A stretch of 64,000 bases of DNA, from contig NZ_CP030073.1 of assembly GCF_003261055.1 (NCBI RefSeq), positions 4,278,001 through 4,342,000 on the forward strand. The letters are read 5' to 3'. The position numbers and the translations under genes are program-made. The stretch is from Streptomyces cadmiisoli (GTDB lineage Bacteria; Actinomycetota; Actinomycetes; Streptomycetales; Streptomycetaceae). Of this stretch, positions 40,963-50,427 are shown one piece after another; position 1 is the first letter of the stretch; each line of letters opens with the position of its first letter. The notes under the pieces were generated by a model. It was not told where the DNA came from and did not search any database. It was given only the letters and a program-made list of their open reading frames with translations.

Positions 40963-41952
40963 ATGAAAATTGCTTTCGTCGGGAAGGGCGGCAGCGGCAA
41001 GACCACTCTGTCCTCCCTGTTCATCCGCCATCTGGCAGCCTCGGGCGCCCCGGTCGTCGCGATCGACGCGGACATCAACCAGCACCTCGGGGCCGCGCTG
41101 GGCCTCGACGAGGCGGAGGCCGCCGGGCTGCCCGCGATGGGCGACCGGCTCGCCCTGATCAAGGACTATCTGCGCGGCACCAACCCTCGGATCGGCGCGG
41201 CCGACTCGATGATCAAGACCACTCCGCCCGGCGAGGGCTCGCGGCTGCTGCGGGTGTGCGAGAAGAACCCGGTGTACGACGCCTGCGCCCGGCCGGTGGA
41301 ACTCGACGGCGGGGACGTCCGTTTGATGGTCACCGGCCCCTTCACCGAAGCCGATCTGGGCGTCGCCTGCTACCACTCCAAGACCGGAGCGGTGGAGCTG
41401 TGCCTGAACCACCTCGTGGACGGCCCCGCCGAGTACGTGGTGGTGGACATGACGGCGGGTTCGGACTCCTTCGCCTCCGGCCTGTTCACCCGCTTCGACA
41501 TCACGTTCCTCGTCGCCGAGCCGACCCGTAAGGGAGTCTCCGTCTACCGCCAGTACAAGGAGTACGCCCAGGACTTCGGCGTCGAGCTCAAGGTCGTCGG
41601 CAACAAGGTGCGCGGTGACGACGGCGGGGACGACCTCGACTTCCTGCGCGCCGAGGTCGGCGACGACCTGCTGGTGACCGTCGGGCACTCGGACTGGGTG
41701 CGCGCGATGGAGAAGGGCCGGCCGCCCCGGTTCGAGCGCCTGGAGGACGCCAACCACCGCGCCCTGCGCGCCTTGCGGACGGCCGCCGACGCGACGTACG
41801 AGCTGCGCGACTGGGAGCGCTACACCCGCCAGATGGTCCACTTCCATCTGAAGAACGCCCGGTCCTGGGGCAACGAGCGCCACGGGGTCGACCTCGCGGC
41901 GCAGGTCGACCCCGGGTTCGTGCTCGGTGAGGGTGTCGCCACTCTCGCCTGA
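40963..41952 (+). CDS. MinD/CooC-like P-loop ATPase
   Basis: This 329-aa protein starts MKIAFVGKGGSGKTTLSSL, a deviant Walker A with both lysines. Walker A' is IDADINQHLGAALG and Walker B is VVVDMTAGSDS. The closing region VGNKVRGDDG binds the base. CooC-type ATPases insert metals (for example nickel) into enzymes or act as maturation switches. CEKNPVYDACARP has two cysteines that could serve a metal site. No metalloenzyme gene is adjacent. It ends 6 bp before a convergent gene. Confidence 0.8.
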   Translation: MKIAFVGKGGSGKTTLSSLFIRHLAASGAPVVAIDADINQHLGAALGLDEAEAAGLPAMGDRLALIKDYLRGTNPRIGAADSMIKTTPPGEGSRLLRVCEKNPVYDACARPVELDGGDVRLMVTGPFTEADLGVACYHSKTGAVELCLNHLVDGPAEYVVVDMTAGSDSFASGLFTRFDITFLVAEPTRKGVSVYRQYKEYAQDFGVELKVVGNKVRGDDGGDDLDFLRAEVGDDLLVTVGHSDWVRAMEKGRPPRFERLEDANHRALRALRTAADATYELRDWERYTRQMVHFHLKNARSWGNERHGVDLAAQVDPGFVLGEGVATLA

Positions 41953-41958
41953 CGGCGC

Positions 41959-43224
41959 CTACGGCCGGACCGCCGGTGCCCCGGGGACACCCCTCGGGGC
42001 CGGGGCGGGCCGGGCGGACAGGAAGGACTCCCAGCCCTGCTTCGGCGCCTCGCCGACCTTCAGCGTGCGCAGCTTGGCGAGGATCTTCGGGTCCTGCGCG
42101 TCCAGCCAGTCCACGAGTTGCCGGAAGGACACGCACCGCACCTCGGGCTTGTTGCAGACCTGTTCGACGACCTCCTGGACGGCACGCATGTAGGTGCCGC
42201 CGTTCCAGGACTCGAAGTGGTTGCCGATGATCAGCGGTGCGCGGTTGCCGTCGTAGGCGCGCTGGAAGCCCTGGAGCAGGCCGTCGCGCATCTCGTCGCC
42301 CCAGCGTTCGTGCTTGCCGGGGTCGCCCTGGGTGGTGGTGCCCGACTGGTTGACCATGAAGTTGTAGTCCATGGTCAACTGCTCATAGGTGTGCCCCGGG
42401 AACGGCACGAGCTGCATCGACAGATCCCACAGGCCCTCCTTCTTTCCGGGCCAGACCTGGTTGTTGACGCCGCTGGTGTCGTAGCGGAAGCCCAACCCGC
42501 TCGCGGCCTTGATGAAGTTCTTCTGGCCCTCCAGGCAGGGCGTGCGCGCGCCGATCAGCTCCTTGTCGTAGTCGAAGGGCAGCGGCGAGGTGTCCTTCAT
42601 CCCGGAGTTGGTCTTCCAGGACTTCACGAACTGCTTCGCCTGGGCGATCTCGTCCTTCCACTCCTCCACCGACCACTCGCCGACACCTCCGCTGCCGCAG
42701 AAGTGCCCGTTGAAGTGGGTGCCGATCTCGTTGCCCTCCAGCCACGCGAGGCGCAGCTGCTTCACGGTGTCGGCGATGCCGTCGCGGTCGTTGAAGCCGA
42801 TGTCCGAGCGGCCCGGCGAGTGCTGCGGGGGCCGGTAGACGTCCCGCCTCTCCTCGGGCACCAGGTACACACCGCTGAGGAAGTACGTCATCGTGGCGTT
42901 GTTCTCCCGGGCGACCTTGCGGAAGTGGGAGAACAGCCGCTGGCTGTCCTCACCTGCTCCGTCCCAGGAGAACACCACGAACTGGGGTGGTCTCTCACCG
43001 GCCTTCAGGCGCTCGGGCCGGGGCAGATGCGGCTGCGCCCCGGTGAACGCGGTGGAGCCGTCGCCGATCAGACGGATGGCGCTCCTCGGCGCCTCGGCCG
43101 GCGCCTGCTGCGGGCCGGGGGCTCCTTCCTTCGAACCGCTGGAGCCGGTCGAGCAACCGGCGAGTGAAGCGACACAGGACGCGGCGACCACGGCGACCGT
43201 GGCGACCTTCTGGGTGGCGGCCAT
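41959..43224 (-). CDS. secreted lipoprotein with polysaccharide-deacetylase-like fold
   Basis: This 421-aa protein has a signal peptide and lipobox SLAGC near residue 24. The core reads QFVVFSWDGAGED (the NodB catalytic Asp region), NEIGTHFNGHFCG (His motif) and GARTPCLEG. Deacetylases of carbohydrate esterase family 4 use Asp and two His for zinc binding, and EIGTHFNGH gives two His. It probably trims wall or surface glycans. The substrate is not shown. The C-terminal 120 residues are specific to actinobacteria. Confidence 0.8.
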   Translation of the reverse strand: MAATQKVATVAVVAASCVASLAGCSTGSSGSKEGAPGPQQAPAEAPRSAIRLIGDGSTAFTGAQPHLPRPERLKAGERPPQFVVFSWDGAGEDSQRLFSHFRKVARENNATMTYFLSGVYLVPEERRDVYRPPQHSPGRSDIGFNDRDGIADTVKQLRLAWLEGNEIGTHFNGHFCGSGGVGEWSVEEWKDEIAQAKQFVKSWKTNSGMKDTSPLPFDYDKELIGARTPCLEGQKNFIKAASGLGFRYDTSGVNNQVWPGKKEGLWDLSMQLVPFPGHTYEQLTMDYNFMVNQSGTTTQGDPGKHERWGDEMRDGLLQGFQRAYDGNRAPLIIGNHFESWNGGTYMRAVQEVVEQVCNKPEVRCVSFRQLVDWLDAQDPKILAKLRTLKVGEAPKQGWESFLSARPAPAPRGVPGAPAVRP

Positions 43225-43521
43225 GTTCCACCCACCTTCCTTCCTCAGTCAGCGAGTTGGCGGCGCCGCCAAGTTCGCACGAGACGAAGAAGGAATTAGT
43301 ACGACAAGCCGATGAAATGCCCACTTCACTCAGCGGAGTGATTCGCTCACCCATATGCCCGGAAAATCCATGCCTGACCTTTACTCTGCATTACGATCCG
43401 TTTACTGAAAGTAGCTGCATCCCGCCGCTGTACGCCGTGACCCACGGCCGCGACCCGACCCCGCCGCTGTGCAGGGACCACCTGTTCCGCGACCGCGCCG
43501 CCCCGGAAGAGACGGGAGAAC

Positions 43522-45984
43522 ATGTCAGCCTGTGTCCCCACTCGTGCCACCGATCCGCACGGGCCAGAGCCCGTACACCAGCCCCACAGCCCGCCACCGA
43601 AAGGGCCCCGGCGCTTCCGCGTCGCGGGCGCCGACCTGTCCGCGTCCATCGCCGTCTTCCTGATCGCCCTGCCGCTGTCCCTCGGCATCGCCCTCGCCAC
43701 CGGCGCCCCCCTCCAGGCCGGCCTGGTGGCCGCCGCGGTGGGCGGGATCGTCGCCGGACGGCTCGGCGGTTCCCCGCTCCAGGTGAGCGGTCCCGCCGCC
43801 GGGCTCACCGTCGTCACCGCCGACCTCATCCACCGCTACGGATGGCGTACGACCTGCGCCATCACCGTTCTCGCGGGCCTCGCCCAACTCGCCCTGGGCT
43901 GTGTGCGCGTCGCCCGCTCCGCACTCGCCGTGAGCCCCGCGATCGTGCACGGCATGCTCGCCGGTATCGGCGTCACCATCGCCGTCGCGCAGCTGCACAT
44001 CGTGCTGGGCGGCACCCCGCAGAGCGCCGTGCTCGACAACCTCCGCGCGCTGCCCGCGGAACTCGCCCACCTGCACCCCGCCGCCCTGTCCATGAGCGCG
44101 CTGACCCTGGTCCTGCTGCTGGCCTGGCCCCGTCTGCCCGGCCGGACGGGGGAACTGCTGCGCACCGTGCCGGCCCCCCTGGTCGCCGTCACCGGGGCCA
44201 CCGCGACGGCAGCGCTCGCGGGACTCGCCCTGCCCAAGGTCGAGTTGCCGTCCTGGAGCAGCCATGCGCTGGCCGGGCTGCCCGAGGGGCCCGCGCTCGG
44301 CCTCGTCGCGGCGGTGCTCACCACCACGCTGGTGTGCAGTGTGCAGTCACTGCTCGGCGCCGTCGCCGTGGACAAACTCGCCGCCGCCCGCCCCGGCACG
44401 GCCGTCCGCGTGAACCGTTCCGACCTGGACCGCGAGCTGCTCGGCCAGGGCGCCGCCAACATCGTCTCCGGCGGACTGGGCGGGCTGCCGGTCGCGGGGG
44501 TGGCCGTGCGCAGCTCCGCCAATGTGCAGGCGGGAGCCGTCAGCCGGAACTCCACGATGCTGCACGGCGTTCTCGTAGTGATCGCCGCGCTGCTGATGGT
44601 CCCGATCCTGGAGTTCATCCCGCTCGCCTCGCTCGCCGCCCTGGTGATGGCCGTCGGCATCCAGATGGTGTCCCTGCACCACATCCGCACGGTGACCCGC
44701 CACCGAGAAGTGCTGGTGTACGCCGTGACCACGCTCGGCGTGGTGCTCCTCGGCGTCCTGGAGGGCGTCGTGCTGGGCATCGCCGTCGCCGTCGGGGTCG
44801 CCCTGCACCGCCTCACCCGCACCCGCATCACGCACGACGAGACGGAAGGAGTCCATCACGTACATGTGAGAGGACAGTTGACGTTCCTCGCGGTGCCGAG
44901 GCTCAGCCGGGCCCTGCACCTCGTGCCCCACGGCGCGAAGGTCGTCGTCGAACTCGACGGCTCCTTCATGGACCACGCGGCGTACGAGACGCTCCAGGAC
45001 TGGCAGAAGACGCACACCGCGCAGGGCGGCTCCGTCGAGCTGACGGGCCGGCGCGCCGGGGTCCGGATCGCCGAGCCGGTGAGCCACCCCGGCCGCCGGG
45101 GAGGCGCGCGGGCCGCCGAGCCCGCCGACTGCCGCTGCCGGCCCTGGACACCGTGGCGCAACCACCAGTGCGATCGGGACGGGCCACCGGCCGCGGCGCC
45201 CGACGGTGACCACCCGGCCGGTTCCGACGGCGCCCGGACGCCCGAGAGCGCCTGCGGCGCGCCCGGCACGCCGGACGGACCGGGCGGCACCGACCGGCAC
45301 GAGCCGAGCCGTCTGCGGCTGGTCCGCGGGATCAGCGCGTTCCAGCGCAACACCGCGCCGCTGGTGCGCGGCGAGCTGGCACGCCTCGCGCGCGAGGGTC
45401 AGCGGCCGTCGCAGCTGTTCCTCACCTGCGCCGACTCCCGCCTGGTCACCTCAATGATCACCTCCAGCGGTCCGGGGGACCTGTTCGTGGTGCGCAACGT
45501 GGGCAACCTCGTGCCGCTGCCGGGCGAGGAGAGCGGGGACGACTCGGTGGCCGCCGCGATCGAGTACGCCGTCGACGTGCTCAGGGTGCGGTCCATCACG
45601 GTGTGCGGGCACTCCGGGTGCGGGGCCATGCAGGCCCTGCTCAAGTCGGAGCCGGCCGGTTCGCGCACGCCGCTGAAGAGATGGCTGCGGCACGGGCTGC
45701 CCAGCCTGGAGCGCATGGCCGACAAGGGGCGGCCATGGGCCCGGCTCGCCGGGCGCTCGCCCGCCGACGCGGTCGAGCAGCTCGGCCTGACCAATGTCGT
45801 GCAGCAGCTGGAGCACCTGCGGGCCCACGATTCGGTGTCCCGCGCGCTGCGGGAGGGGGCGCTGGAGCTGCACGGCATGTACTTCCACGTCGGTGAGGCC
45901 CAGGCGTATCTGCTGATCGAGGACGGCGAGGAGGGCGGCACGCAGGTCTTCGACACCGTCCGGGCGGCGGAACTGCCCGCCTGA
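43522..45984 (+). CDS. SulP-family transporter fused to beta-carbonic anhydrase
   Basis: An 820-aa fusion. Residues about 35-430 are an 11-14 helix SulP anion transporter (ADLSASIAVFLIALPLSLGIALATG). Residues about 445-520 are a STAS-like domain (VHVRGQLTFLAVPRLSRAL). After an 80-residue acidic linker, a beta-carbonic anhydrase follows at about 600-820. Its zinc ligands are Cys636 in CADSR, His697 and Cys700 in CGHSGC, and the Asp/Arg dyad is in CADSR. Such fusions probably couple bicarbonate uptake to CO2 interconversion. GGGAG precedes the ATG. It is a single gene, followed by a hairpin terminator. Confidence 0.9.
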   Translation: MSACVPTRATDPHGPEPVHQPHSPPPKGPRRFRVAGADLSASIAVFLIALPLSLGIALATGAPLQAGLVAAAVGGIVAGRLGGSPLQVSGPAAGLTVVTADLIHRYGWRTTCAITVLAGLAQLALGCVRVARSALAVSPAIVHGMLAGIGVTIAVAQLHIVLGGTPQSAVLDNLRALPAELAHLHPAALSMSALTLVLLLAWPRLPGRTGELLRTVPAPLVAVTGATATAALAGLALPKVELPSWSSHALAGLPEGPALGLVAAVLTTTLVCSVQSLLGAVAVDKLAAARPGTAVRVNRSDLDRELLGQGAANIVSGGLGGLPVAGVAVRSSANVQAGAVSRNSTMLHGVLVVIAALLMVPILEFIPLASLAALVMAVGIQMVSLHHIRTVTRHREVLVYAVTTLGVVLLGVLEGVVLGIAVAVGVALHRLTRTRITHDETEGVHHVHVRGQLTFLAVPRLSRALHLVPHGAKVVVELDGSFMDHAAYETLQDWQKTHTAQGGSVELTGRRAGVRIAEPVSHPGRRGGARAAEPADCRCRPWTPWRNHQCDRDGPPAAAPDGDHPAGSDGARTPESACGAPGTPDGPGGTDRHEPSRLRLVRGISAFQRNTAPLVRGELARLAREGQRPSQLFLTCADSRLVTSMITSSGPGDLFVVRNVGNLVPLPGEESGDDSVAAAIEYAVDVLRVRSITVCGHSGCGAMQALLKSEPAGSRTPLKRWLRHGLPSLERMADKGRPWARLAGRSPADAVEQLGLTNVVQQLEHLRAHDSVSRALREGALELHGMYFHVGEAQAYLLIEDGEEGGTQVFDTVRAAELPA

Positions 45985-45990
45985 CCCGCG

Positions 45991-46029
45991 ACCGGGCCCG
46001 GTGCCGAAGGTGTGCGCACCGGGCCCGGT
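45991..46029 (+). terminator. GC-rich terminator of the transporter-anhydrase gene
   Basis: Perfect 14-bp arms (ACCGGGCCCGGTGC and complement) with an 11-nt loop just after the stop codon. Confidence 0.7.
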
Positions 46030-46150
46030 GCGGGATGTGAGGGGGGCAACAGGACTGAACCGGGTCCGCGCGCGGTCCGTGGGAAAGGATGACCGGCGAC
46101 GGAAGTCGTGCGGGGCGAGCGCCCCGGCCACCCGCGACCACACCCCTCGA

Positions 46151-46165
46151 CAGGTCTAAACCAAT
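46151..46165 (+). promoter_or_regulatory. DasR-box-like palindrome upstream of acsA
   Basis: CAGGTCTAAACCAAT resembles the DasR response element TGGTCTAGACCA: 10 of 12 core positions match. It lies about 85 bp before the acsA start. DasR controls acetyl-CoA and aminosugar metabolism in actinobacteria. The match is by eye only. Confidence 0.45.
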
Positions 46166-46250
46166 TTTCCGTCGACCCTTGTCATCCGACCACCAGGTCT
46201 GATGAGCTGTGGCCTGGGACACAACGGACACCCTTCGAGAGGGAGATGTC

Positions 46251-48206
46251 GTGAGCAACGAGAGCCTGGCCAACCTGCTCAAAGAAGAGCGCAGGTTCGC
46301 GCCCCCCGCCGACCTGGCCGCGGACGCCAACGTCACGGCGGAGGCGTACGAACAGGCCAAGGCTGACCGGCTCGGCTTCTGGGCCGAGCAGGCCCGCCGG
46401 CTGACCTGGGCCAAGGAGCCGAGCGAGACGCTGGACTGGTCGAACCCGCCGTTCGCGAAGTGGTTCAAGGACGGCACCCTCAACGTCGCGTACAACTGCG
46501 TCGACCGGCATGTCGAGGCGGGGCACGGCGACCGGGTGGCGATCCACTTCGAGGGCGAGCCCGGCGACAGCCGCGCCCTCACCTACGCCGAACTGAAGGA
46601 CGAGGTCTCCAAGGCGGCCAACGCCCTGCTGGAGCTGGGCGTCCAGAAGGGCGACCGGGTCGCCGTCTACATGCCGATGATCCCCGAGACCGCCGTCGCG
46701 ATGCTGGCCTGCGCCCGCATCGGCGCCGCGCACTCCGTGGTCTTCGGCGGCTTCTCGGCGGACGCGCTCGCCACCCGCATCCAGGACGCCGACGCCAAGG
46801 TCGTCATCACCGCCGACGGCGGCTACCGGCGCGGCAAGCCGTCCGCGCTGAAGCCGGCCGTGGACGAGGCCGTCGAGCGCGCGGGCACCGTCGAGCACGT
46901 GCTGGTCGTACGCCGCACCGGACAGGACGTCGCGTGGAACACCGAGCGGGACGTGTGGTGGCACGAGCTCGTCGACGGGCAGTCCGCCGAGCACACCCCC
47001 GAGGCGTTCGAGGCCGAGCACCCCCTGTTCATCCTCTACACGTCCGGTACGACGGGTAAGCCGAAGGGCATCCTGCACACTTCCGGCGGGTACCTCACCC
47101 AGACGTCGTACACCCACCACGCCGTCTTCGACCTCAAGCCGGAGACGGACGTGTACTGGTGCACCGCCGACGTCGGCTGGGTCACCGGGCACTCGTACAT
47201 CGTGTACGGACCGCTGGCCAACGGCGCGACCCAGGTGATGTACGAGGGCACGCCGGACACCCCCCACCAGGGCCGGTTCTGGGAAATCGTGCAGAAGTAC
47301 GGGGTGACGATCCTCTACACCGCCCCGACCGCGATCCGCACGTTCATGAAGTGGGGCGACGACATCCCCGCGAAGTTCGACCTGTCCTCCCTGCGGGTCC
47401 TCGGCTCGGTCGGCGAGCCGATCAACCCGGAGGCCTGGATCTGGTACCGCAAGCACATCGGCGGCGACCGGACGCCGATCGTGGACACCTGGTGGCAGAC
47501 CGAGACCGGCGCGATGATGATCTCGCCGCTGCCGGGCGTCACCGAGACCAAGCCGGGCTCCGCGCAGCGCCCGCTGCCCGGCATCAGCGCGACCGTCGTC
47601 GACGACGAGGCCGGCGAGGTGCCCAACGGCGGTGGCGGCTATCTGGTGCTCACCGAGCCGTGGCCGTCGATGCTGCGCACGATCTGGGGCGACGACCAGC
47701 GGTTCCTCGACACGTACTGGTCCCGCTTCGAGGGCAAGTACTTCGCCGGTGACGGGGCGAAGAAGGACGACGACGGCGACATCTGGCTGCTGGGCCGGGT
47801 GGACGACGTGATGCTGGTGTCCGGGCACAACATCTCCACCACCGAGGTCGAGTCCGCGCTCGTGTCGCACCCGTCGGTCGCCGAGGCCGCCGTGGTCGGC
47901 GCCGCCGACGAGACGACCGGACAGGCGATCGTCGCCTTCGTGATCCTGCGGGGCACGGCCGCCGAGACCGAGAACCTGGTCTCCGAGCTGCGCAACCACG
48001 TCGGCACCACCCTCGGTCCGATCGCCAAGCCCAAGCGGATCCTGCCGGTCGCGGAGCTGCCCAAGACCCGCTCCGGCAAGATCATGCGCCGTCTGCTGCG
48101 CGATGTCGCGGAGAACCGGCAGCTCGGTGACGTCACCACGCTGACCGACTCCACGGTCATGGACCTCATCCAGGCGAAGCTCCCGGCGGCGCCCTCCGAG
48201 GACTGA
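46251..48206 (+). CDS. acsA: acetyl-CoA synthetase
   Basis: This 651-aa AMP-forming enzyme starts at GTG 46251 (GGGAG upstream). It has the A3 phosphate loop [11 protein letters not shown] (about 265-275), WWQTETG (about 413) and the C-terminal catalytic Lys in [10 protein letters not shown] (about 615). That Lys is the residue reversibly acetylated by GNAT enzymes in other bacteria. It makes acetyl-CoA from acetate, ATP and CoA. Its own strong terminator follows at 48221-48266. A DasR-like site lies upstream. Confidence 0.96.
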   Translation: MSNESLANLLKEERRFAPPADLAADANVTAEAYEQAKADRLGFWAEQARRLTWAKEPSETLDWSNPPFAKWFKDGTLNVAYNCVDRHVEAGHGDRVAIHFEGEPGDSRALTYAELKDEVSKAANALLELGVQKGDRVAVYMPMIPETAVAMLACARIGAAHSVVFGGFSADALATRIQDADAKVVITADGGYRRGKPSALKPAVDEAVERAGTVEHVLVVRRTGQDVAWNTERDVWWHELVDGQSAEHTPEAFEAEHPLFILYTSGTTGKPKGILHTSGGYLTQTSYTHHAVFDLKPETDVYWCTADVGWVTGHSYIVYGPLANGATQVMYEGTPDTPHQGRFWEIVQKYGVTILYTAPTAIRTFMKWGDDIPAKFDLSSLRVLGSVGEPINPEAWIWYRKHIGGDRTPIVDTWWQTETGAMMISPLPGVTETKPGSAQRPLPGISATVVDDEAGEVPNGGGGYLVLTEPWPSMLRTIWGDDQRFLDTYWSRFEGKYFAGDGAKKDDDGDIWLLGRVDDVMLVSGHNISTTEVESALVSHPSVAEAAVVGAADETTGQAIVAFVILRGTAAETENLVSELRNHVGTTLGPIAKPKRILPVAELPKTRSGKIMRRLLRDVAENRQLGDVTTLTDSTVMDLIQAKLPAAPSED

Positions 48207-48220
48207 GCGGTACGGCTTCC

Positions 48221-48266
48221 GGGCACCCGGCGAACGACGCCCCACAGGCGCGCCGGGTGCCCTTTT
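48221..48266 (+). terminator. rho-independent terminator of acsA
   Basis: 12-bp arms GGGCACCCGGCG and complement, with an 18-nt loop and TTTT directly after. It sits 14 bp past the acsA stop. Confidence 0.85.
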
Positions 48267-48303
48267 GGCGCCTAATGTGAAGGTCATCGGACCGGCCGCC
48301 GTA

Positions 48304-48320
48304 CCTTAGGTAAGCTAAGG
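48304..48320. promoter_or_regulatory. CCTTAG-N5-CTAAGG palindrome upstream of nhaA
   Basis: A perfect 6-bp inverted repeat with the centre GTAAG lies about 90 bp before the nhaA start. The left half TTAGGTAAG equals the first half of the iron-regulator (DmdR/IdeR) consensus. The right half does not match it, so the protein bound, if any, is uncertain. Confidence 0.35.
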
Positions 48321-48411
48321 AGCGCGTCAAGAACACAACAAGGACGCAAGGTGCGCCGGGAAGTCTGGTCGGCATGTGATCCGTGCTGCCCAACGACCGG
48401 AGGTCTCCCCC

Positions 48412-49842
48412 GTGACCGCGCCCCTCAGCCCCCGCAAGCTTTTCGGACGCCTGTCACTGCCGGAGCGGACCTTCGTCGCGGACGCGCTGCGCACCGAGAC
48501 GGTCGGCGGCGTCCTGCTGCTGCTCGCCGCCGTGATCGCGCTGGCCTGGGCGAACATACCCGGGCTGGGCGACAGTTACGACACCGTCAGCCATTTCCAC
48601 CTGGGCCCGAAGGCCCTGGGCCTCGACCTGTCCGTCGCGCACTGGGCCGCCGACGGCCTGCTGGCGGTCTTCTTCTTCGTCGCCGGCATCGAACTCAAGC
48701 GGGAGCTGGTCGCCGGCGATCTGCGCGACCCGAAGGCGGCCGCCCTGCCGGTGGTCGCGGCCCTGTGCGGCATGGCCGTACCGGCACTCGTCTACCTCCT
48801 GACCAATATCGTCGGCGACGGCTCCGTCAAGGGCTGGGCCGTGCCCACCGCGACGGACATCGCCTTCGCCCTCGCCGTGCTCGCCGTGATCGGCACGTCC
48901 CTGCCGAGCGCGCTGCGGGCCTTCCTGCTCACCCTCGCCGTCGTCGACGACCTCATCGCGATCCTGATCATCGCCGTCTTCTTCACCGACACGATCGACT
49001 TCGCGGCGCTCGGCGGCGCCGTCGTCGGCCTCGGCCTGTTCTGGGTGCTGCTGCGCAAGGGAGTGCGCGGGTGGTACGTGTACGTGCCGCTGGCCCTGGT
49101 GATCTGGGGGCTGATGTCCAACAGCGGCGTCCACGCGACCATCGCCGGCGTCGCCATGGGCCTGATGCTGCGCTGCACCACCCGCGAGGGCGAGGAGCAC
49201 TCCCCCGGCGAGCGCGTCGAGCACCGGGTGCGCCCGCTCTCCGCGGGCCTGGCCGTGCCGCTGTTCGCCCTGTTCAACGCGGGCGTCGCGATCTCCGGCG
49301 GTGCCCTGGGCGATGTGTTCACCCGGCCCGAGACGCTGGGCGTCGTGCTCGGTCTCGTGGTCGGCAAGACGGTCGGCATCTTCGGCGGCACCTGGCTCAC
49401 CGCACGCTTCACCCGGGCCTCGCTCAGCGACGACCTCGAATGGGCGGACGTCTTCGCCGTCGCCTCGCTGGCCGGCATCGGCTTCACGGTCTCGCTGCTC
49501 ATCGGCGAGCTGGCCTTCGAGGGCGACCCCGCGCTGACGAACGAGGTCAAGGCGGCCGTGCTGACGGGGTCACTCATCGCGGCGGTGTTCGCGACGGTCC
49601 TGCTGAAGATCCGCAACGTCAGATACCGCCGGATCTGCGAGGCCGAGGAGCGCGACGACGACCTCGACGGCATCCCGGACGTCTACGAGGAGCACGACCC
49701 GGCGTACCACCTGCGGATGGCGGAGATCTACGACCGCAAGGCCGCGGAGCACCGCAGACTCGCCGCGGAGCGGGAGGCCGAACGACGCGCCCTTGCCGAA
49801 GTGGCGGGCGGGGCAGGCGAGGAGAACGACCGTCCGGCATGA
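48412..49842 (+). CDS. nhaA: Na+/H+ antiporter NhaA
   Basis: The product is 476 aa from GTG 48412, which has GGAGGT 9 nt upstream. The frame is open to ATG 48376. The 12-helix NhaA fold has ATDIAFALAVLA and LTLAVVDDLIAILII with the paired Asp ion-binding residues, plus GIGFTVSLLIGELAF. After the last helix (about 425) there is a charged cytoplasmic tail of about 60 residues containing ERDDDLDGIPDVYEEHDPAY and then a Glu/Arg-rich helix. NhaA exchanges two H+ for one Na+. The tail is longer than that of the E. coli protein (388 aa). Confidence 0.93.
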   Translation: MTAPLSPRKLFGRLSLPERTFVADALRTETVGGVLLLLAAVIALAWANIPGLGDSYDTVSHFHLGPKALGLDLSVAHWAADGLLAVFFFVAGIELKRELVAGDLRDPKAAALPVVAALCGMAVPALVYLLTNIVGDGSVKGWAVPTATDIAFALAVLAVIGTSLPSALRAFLLTLAVVDDLIAILIIAVFFTDTIDFAALGGAVVGLGLFWVLLRKGVRGWYVYVPLALVIWGLMSNSGVHATIAGVAMGLMLRCTTREGEEHSPGERVEHRVRPLSAGLAVPLFALFNAGVAISGGALGDVFTRPETLGVVLGLVVGKTVGIFGGTWLTARFTRASLSDDLEWADVFAVASLAGIGFTVSLLIGELAFEGDPALTNEVKAAVLTGSLIAAVFATVLLKIRNVRYRRICEAEERDDDLDGIPDVYEEHDPAYHLRMAEIYDRKAAEHRRLAAEREAERRALAEVAGGAGEENDRPA

Positions 49843-49920
49843 TCTGACGGGACGGTACAAAAGACGGGACCGCACGCAATCCGGCAAAGACGGATCCGTT
49901 CGCAGGAGAGGGAGATCGCG

Positions 49921-50427
49921 ATGAGCGCACCCGACGGCAGCCCGGTCGGCGCCGAACGCAGCATCGGCCAGTTGTTCGCCTCGGCGACGGCAGAGATGTC
50001 CGCGCTGGTGCACGACGAGATCGCGCTGGCGAAGGCGCAGCTCAGGCAGGACGTCAAACGCGGCGCGACCAGCGGCGGCGCGTTCATGGCGGCCGGCGGG
50101 CTGCTGGTGTTCTCCCTGCCGATGCTGAACTTCGCCCTCGCCTACGGCATCCGGACGTGGAGCAACTGGAACCTCGCGATCTGCTTCCTGCTCTCCTTCG
50201 CGGCGAACGTCCTCATCGCGCTCGTACTGGCACTGATCGGCCTCGTGTTCGCGAAGAAGGCCAAGAAGGGCCGGGGCCCGCAGAAGGTCGCCGCGTCGGT
50301 CAAGGAGACGGCCGGCGTCCTGCAGAAGGCCAAGCCGCACCCGAGGCCGCAGCTGCCCGAGCTGACGGAGCTGCCCGAGGGCCGCACGCCCGGCGCCGTC
50401 GAACCTGTGGCACGCTCGTCGTCATGA
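49921..50427 (+). CDS. actinobacterial holin-X (DUF1469) family membrane protein
   Basis: A 168-aa protein with an amphipathic N-terminus (LFASATAEMSALVHDEIALAKAQL) that marks the Phage_holin_3_6/DUF1469 family. Two membrane helices lie about 60-90 and 95-120, with a basic proline-rich tail. In Streptomyces this gene belongs to the core chromosome, so a lysis role is not implied. GGAGAGG precedes the ATG. Its stop overlaps the start of the hydrolase gene (ATGA). Confidence 0.82.
   Translation: MSAPDGSPVGAERSIGQLFASATAEMSALVHDEIALAKAQLRQDVKRGATSGGAFMAAGGLLVFSLPMLNFALAYGIRTWSNWNLAICFLLSFAANVLIALVLALIGLVFAKKAKKGRGPQKVAASVKETAGVLQKAKPHPRPQLPELTELPEGRTPGAVEPVARSSS

Noticed and set aside
49921..50427. 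Phage lysis holin
   Set aside because: The family name contains holin, but the gene lies in a conserved chromosomal context without endolysin or other phage genes.
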